The notes beneath the pieces were generated by a model that ran no database searches, had not been told where the DNA came from, and saw only the letters and a program-made list of their open reading frames with translations. DNA of 64,000 nucleotides, from the NCBI RefSeq assembly GCF_029076845.1, contig NZ_JARESE010000050.1:62001-126000 (forward strand), given 5' to 3'. Of this stretch, positions 61,569 to 64,000 are shown in pieces (position 1 is the first letter of the stretch; each line of letters begins with the position of its first letter). Both the position numbers and the translations under genes were made by a program. This DNA is from Novosphingobium album (ex Liu et al. 2023) (lineage in GTDB: Bacteria > Pseudomonadota > Alphaproteobacteria > Sphingomonadales > Sphingomonadaceae).

Positions 61569-62975
61569 TCAGGCGGGAGGCGGCCCGGCCTCACCGCCCA
61601 GCGCCTTCACCAGCGCCACGCTCACCCGCATCCGGTCCACCTCGACCGCCAGCAGCGCGCGCTGCGCGTCGAGCGCGTCGGTCTGAGCGATGACCACTTC
61701 GAGGTAGTCCGAAGCGCCGTCGCGATAGCGGATCATGGCCAGGTCGCTGGTGCGCTCCGCCGCCTGGGCCGCCTCGCGCTGGTCGACCAGCTGCGCGGCA
61801 AGCTGGCGCATGGCGGCGACGCCATCCTCCACCTGCCGGAAGGCGGTGAGCACGGTGTCGCGATAGCCCGCGGCCATTTCGTCATATTCCGCGCGTGAGA
61901 GCTTGACTTGCGCCTTGCGGCGTCCGCCGTCGAACAGCGAAAGCGCCGTCGCCAGCGGGCCCAGCCCCCAGAAGCTGTTGGGCGTGCTCAGCAATTCGCC
62001 GTGCGTGGTTTCCCAGCCGCCGGCCAGGCCCAGCGTGACGGTGGGGAAGAACGCGGCGCGCGCCACGCCGATGCGCGCGTTGGCCGCGAACATGCGGCGT
62101 TCGGCCGCCGCCACGTCCGGCCGGCGCTGCAGCAGCGCGGAAGGCGCGCCGGTGGCGATCTCGGGCGCGGTCAGCGGCTGGACGCGCGCGGGCACGGCAA
62201 AGTCCGAAGCCACCGCGCCGACCAGCGCGGCCAGTTCATGCTCGGTCGCGGCGCGATCGCTGGCGATGGCGGAAACCTGCGCGCGCGCATTGCTGAGCGC
62301 CGTGCGCGCGCGATTGACGTCGATGCCCGAGGCGATGCCGCCGTCATGCCGGGTGCGGGTAAGCTGGTAGGCGCGGTCGAAGGCGGCGACCGTGCGATCC
62401 AGCAGCGCCGCCTGGGCATCGAGGCCGCGCAGGCGGATATAGGCATCGGCCACCGCCGCCTGCAGGCTGAGCCGCGCGGAAACGAGGTCCGCCGCGCTCG
62501 CATCGGCCTCGGCGCGCGATGCGCTCAGGCCGTTGCGGATGCGGCCCCACAAGTCGATCTCGTAATCGAGCACGCCGCCCACCGCGTAGTCGTTGTACGT
62601 GCGGGGCGTGCCGTCGGCGAGCGGGCGATTGCCGGAAACCTGCTGGCGGCTGGCATCGCCGGTGGCGGCGACTTGCGGGAAAAGCTCCGAGCGGTCGATC
62701 CGGGCGGCGGCGCGCGCCTGGTCATAGCGGGCGAGCGCGGCAGCCAGCGTCGGGCTGGCGGCAGCGGCGCGCGCTTCCAGATCGTCCAGCACCGGATCGT
62801 CGAACATCCGCCACCAGTCGCCGCGCAAGGCGGTGTCCATCGGCGTGGCGGCGGTCCAGCCGGCGGTTTCCTTGTAGGCGGCCGGTGCGGCGGTTTCCGG
62901 GGGGCGGTAGTCCGGGGCCAGCGAGCAGCCGGCAAGCAGGGCCGGCGCCAGCGCCGCCAGCCGCTTACCGCGCAC
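61569..62975 (-). CDS. RND efflux outer-membrane factor (NodT family lipoprotein), second system
   Basis: A 468-residue TolC/OprM-type lipoprotein with lipobox LAGC (Cys17) and two homologous halves (ASPTLAAALARYDQARAAAR and AANARIGVARAAFFPTVTLG). The start is GTG at 62973-62975, which lies inside the 3' end of the adaptor gene (11-nt overlap). It is the last gene of an operon entering from the right edge; its LysR neighbour on the plus strand ends 29 nt away and converges on it. Confidence 0.9.
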   Translation of the reverse strand: MRGKRLAALAPALLAGCSLAPDYRPPETAAPAAYKETAGWTAATPMDTALRGDWWRMFDDPVLDDLEARAAAASPTLAAALARYDQARAAARIDRSELFPQVAATGDASRQQVSGNRPLADGTPRTYNDYAVGGVLDYEIDLWGRIRNGLSASRAEADASAADLVSARLSLQAAVADAYIRLRGLDAQAALLDRTVAAFDRAYQLTRTRHDGGIASGIDVNRARTALSNARAQVSAIASDRAATEHELAALVGAVASDFAVPARVQPLTAPEIATGAPSALLQRRPDVAAAERRMFAANARIGVARAAFFPTVTLGLAGGWETTHGELLSTPNSFWGLGPLATALSLFDGGRRKAQVKLSRAEYDEMAAGYRDTVLTAFRQVEDGVAAMRQLAAQLVDQREAAQAAERTSDLAMIRYRDGASDYLEVVIAQTDALDAQRALLAVEVDRMRVSVALVKALGGEAGPPPA

Positions 62976-64000
62976 TCGCCGGGCCTTTCGCTGGGCTCTT
63001 CTCTGGGGCCGCCGGCGCTTTCTGCACGCGCACCTCGTCGCCGTCGCGGATCGAATCGGGCGGGGTGTCGATCACGCGGTCCCTGGCCGAGATGGCGCCC
63101 GAGACGAACACCTTGGCGCCATCGTCGCGCACGATGGTGATCGGCTTGAGCGAGACCCGGTTGCGGCCATCGACCACCGCCAGCCTGGGACCGTCGTTGC
63201 CGTAAAGGATCGTGCTGCCCGGAAGCGACAGCGTCGCGCCTGCCGCCTGGCCCGTTCCGGCACTGGTGGCGAAGCTGACCCGCGCATAGGCACCGGGCTT
63301 CAGCGCGCCGTCGGGATTGGGGGCTTGCAGTTCGACCAGCACCGCGCCCGATTGCGCGTCGACCGCCTGGGCGCTGCGCGTCATCGTCGCGGTGAAGCTG
63401 CGGCCGGGGAACTCGGGCAGCGAGAGCGTGGCGCTCATCCCCGGTTTGACCGAGGCGGAATTGCCTTGCGGCACGCGCACGAAAATCCGCATCCTCGATA
63501 CGTCGGACACGGTGAACAGCGGCTGCGAGGCGGCATTGCCGGCCACCACCAGCGCGCCGATCTGCGCCGACCGGCTGGTGACGACACCGGCGAAGGGCGC
63601 GGACAGGCGGGTGAAGCCCTGCAGCGCCCGCAGCCGGCGGACATTGGCCAGCGCGGCGTTCGACAGCGCCGATCGGGCGGCCAGATCGCCGCGCTTTTCG
63701 TCCGCTTCCTGCCGCGAGACGGCATCCTGCGCCAGCAGCGCGTCCCATCGCCGGGCCGTGGTGGCCGCCAGCCCCTGGTTGGCGCGGGCGGTCTGGAAAT
63801 CGGCTTCGGCCTGGGCGAGCTGCTGGTCGATCTCGGGCGCGTCGAGGATCGCCAGCGTCTGGCCGGCGCGCACGTGATCGCCGATGTCGACCAGCCAGCG
63901 GCGGACATAGCCATTGGTCCGGGCATAGATCGGCGCGCTGTTGAAGGCCTGGATCGTGCCGGGCAGCACCAGCGTGCCGCCGCCCGCGTCGGCCTCCGGG
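62965..64000 (-). CDS. RND membrane fusion protein, second system (5' end outside window)
   Basis: A periplasmic adaptor cut by the right edge; about 345 codons are present and the frame is open to position 64000 (reading PEADAGGGTLVLPG at the edge). Lipoyl half-motifs are seen around RTNGYVRRWLVDIGDHVRAG and RLSAPFAGVVTSRSAQIGAL. A coiled-coil hairpin (EADFQTARANQGLAATTARR) lies between them. It closely precedes the outer-membrane factor gene. The pump gene is expected beyond the edge. Substrate class cannot be judged. Confidence 0.9.
   Translation of the reverse strand, partial: PEADAGGGTLVLPGTIQAFNSAPIYARTNGYVRRWLVDIGDHVRAGQTLAILDAPEIDQQLAQAEADFQTARANQGLAATTARRWDALLAQDAVSRQEADEKRGDLAARSALSNAALANVRRLRALQGFTRLSAPFAGVVTSRSAQIGALVVAGNAASQPLFTVSDVSRMRIFVRVPQGNSASVKPGMSATLSLPEFPGRSFTATMTRSAQAVDAQSGAVLVELQAPNPDGALKPGAYARVSFATSAGTGQAAGATLSLPGSTILYGNDGPRLAVVDGRNRVSLKPITIVRDDGAKVFVSGAISARDRVIDTPPDSIRDGDEVRVQKAPAAPEKSPAKGPASAR

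Overview
The window is GC-rich DNA with close-packed genes, frequent ATGA/GTGA/TTGA start-stop overlaps and several TTG and GTG starts. Gene content points to an alphaproteobacterium of the order Sphingomonadales: a carotenoid hydroxylase (CrtZ), an F1-ATPase inhibitor zeta subunit, a TonB-dependent receptor beside a TPR-sulfotransferase, a winged-helix protein of a type I associate with this order, and lptB next to rpoN. The order-level assignment is inference from gene content, not from a marker gene. No rRNA, tRNA, CRISPR array, transposase or integrase was seen.

Layout. 1-1118: nusA (3' part off the left edge) and rimP. 1373-2657: a glyoxalase / ArsR / SRPBCC operon. 2799-6779: a complete phage-shock region, with pspF divergent from a textbook sigma-54 promoter, a small leader ORF, pspA, pspC and then four tandem small PspB-like membrane proteins sharing one C-terminal motif. 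6860-10758: nadE, sufE, a DUF454 membrane protein, a truncated COG4705 gene and crtZ. 10938-15256: leucine biosynthesis (leuC, leuD) with a DNA glycosylase and a small membrane protein between them, then the ATPase inhibitor, BolA and a CGFS glutaredoxin. 15343-19977: SDR/LysR pair, Nudix hydrolase, MFS carrier, PilZ protein. 20017-20153: a large perfect hairpin made of two copies of a dispersed repeat. 20171-24285: TPR-sulfotransferase and TonB-dependent receptor.

24406-26422: a regulatory cluster (degenerate receiver/LuxR protein, AHL-type LuxR solo, winged-helix protein). 27434-33171: an OmpR-type two-component system, beta-carbonic anhydrase coupled to a SulP/STAS anion carrier, and a TorF-type porin. 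33303-42368: an alcohol dehydrogenase and a giant gene of about 2,650 codons encoding a subtilase-like protein in which Glu stands where the catalytic His is expected, followed by cadherin/VCBS-like modules. 42472-47265: a four-gene molybdenum hydroxylase operon (CoxG, M, S and L types) whose large subunit carries an extra C-terminal domain. 47441-50941: tonB, rpoN and lptB. 51157-58343: two small membrane proteins, then an RND efflux operon (membrane fusion protein, pump, outer-membrane factor) with a divergent TetR regulator and an 18-bp perfect palindrome between them. 58434-61539: a zinc alcohol dehydrogenase, an aldo/keto reductase and a divergent LysR regulator. 61569-64000: outer-membrane factor and adaptor of a second RND system, cut by the right edge.

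Links between genes: RpoN (encoded here) would serve the pspA promoter under PspF control; TonB (encoded here) could energise the receptor at 21841; carbonic anhydrase and SulP look like a bicarbonate uptake and interconversion unit. The most unusual items are the expanded PspB-like set with its leader ORF, the giant protease-like protein, and a dispersed stem-loop repeat found at three loci.
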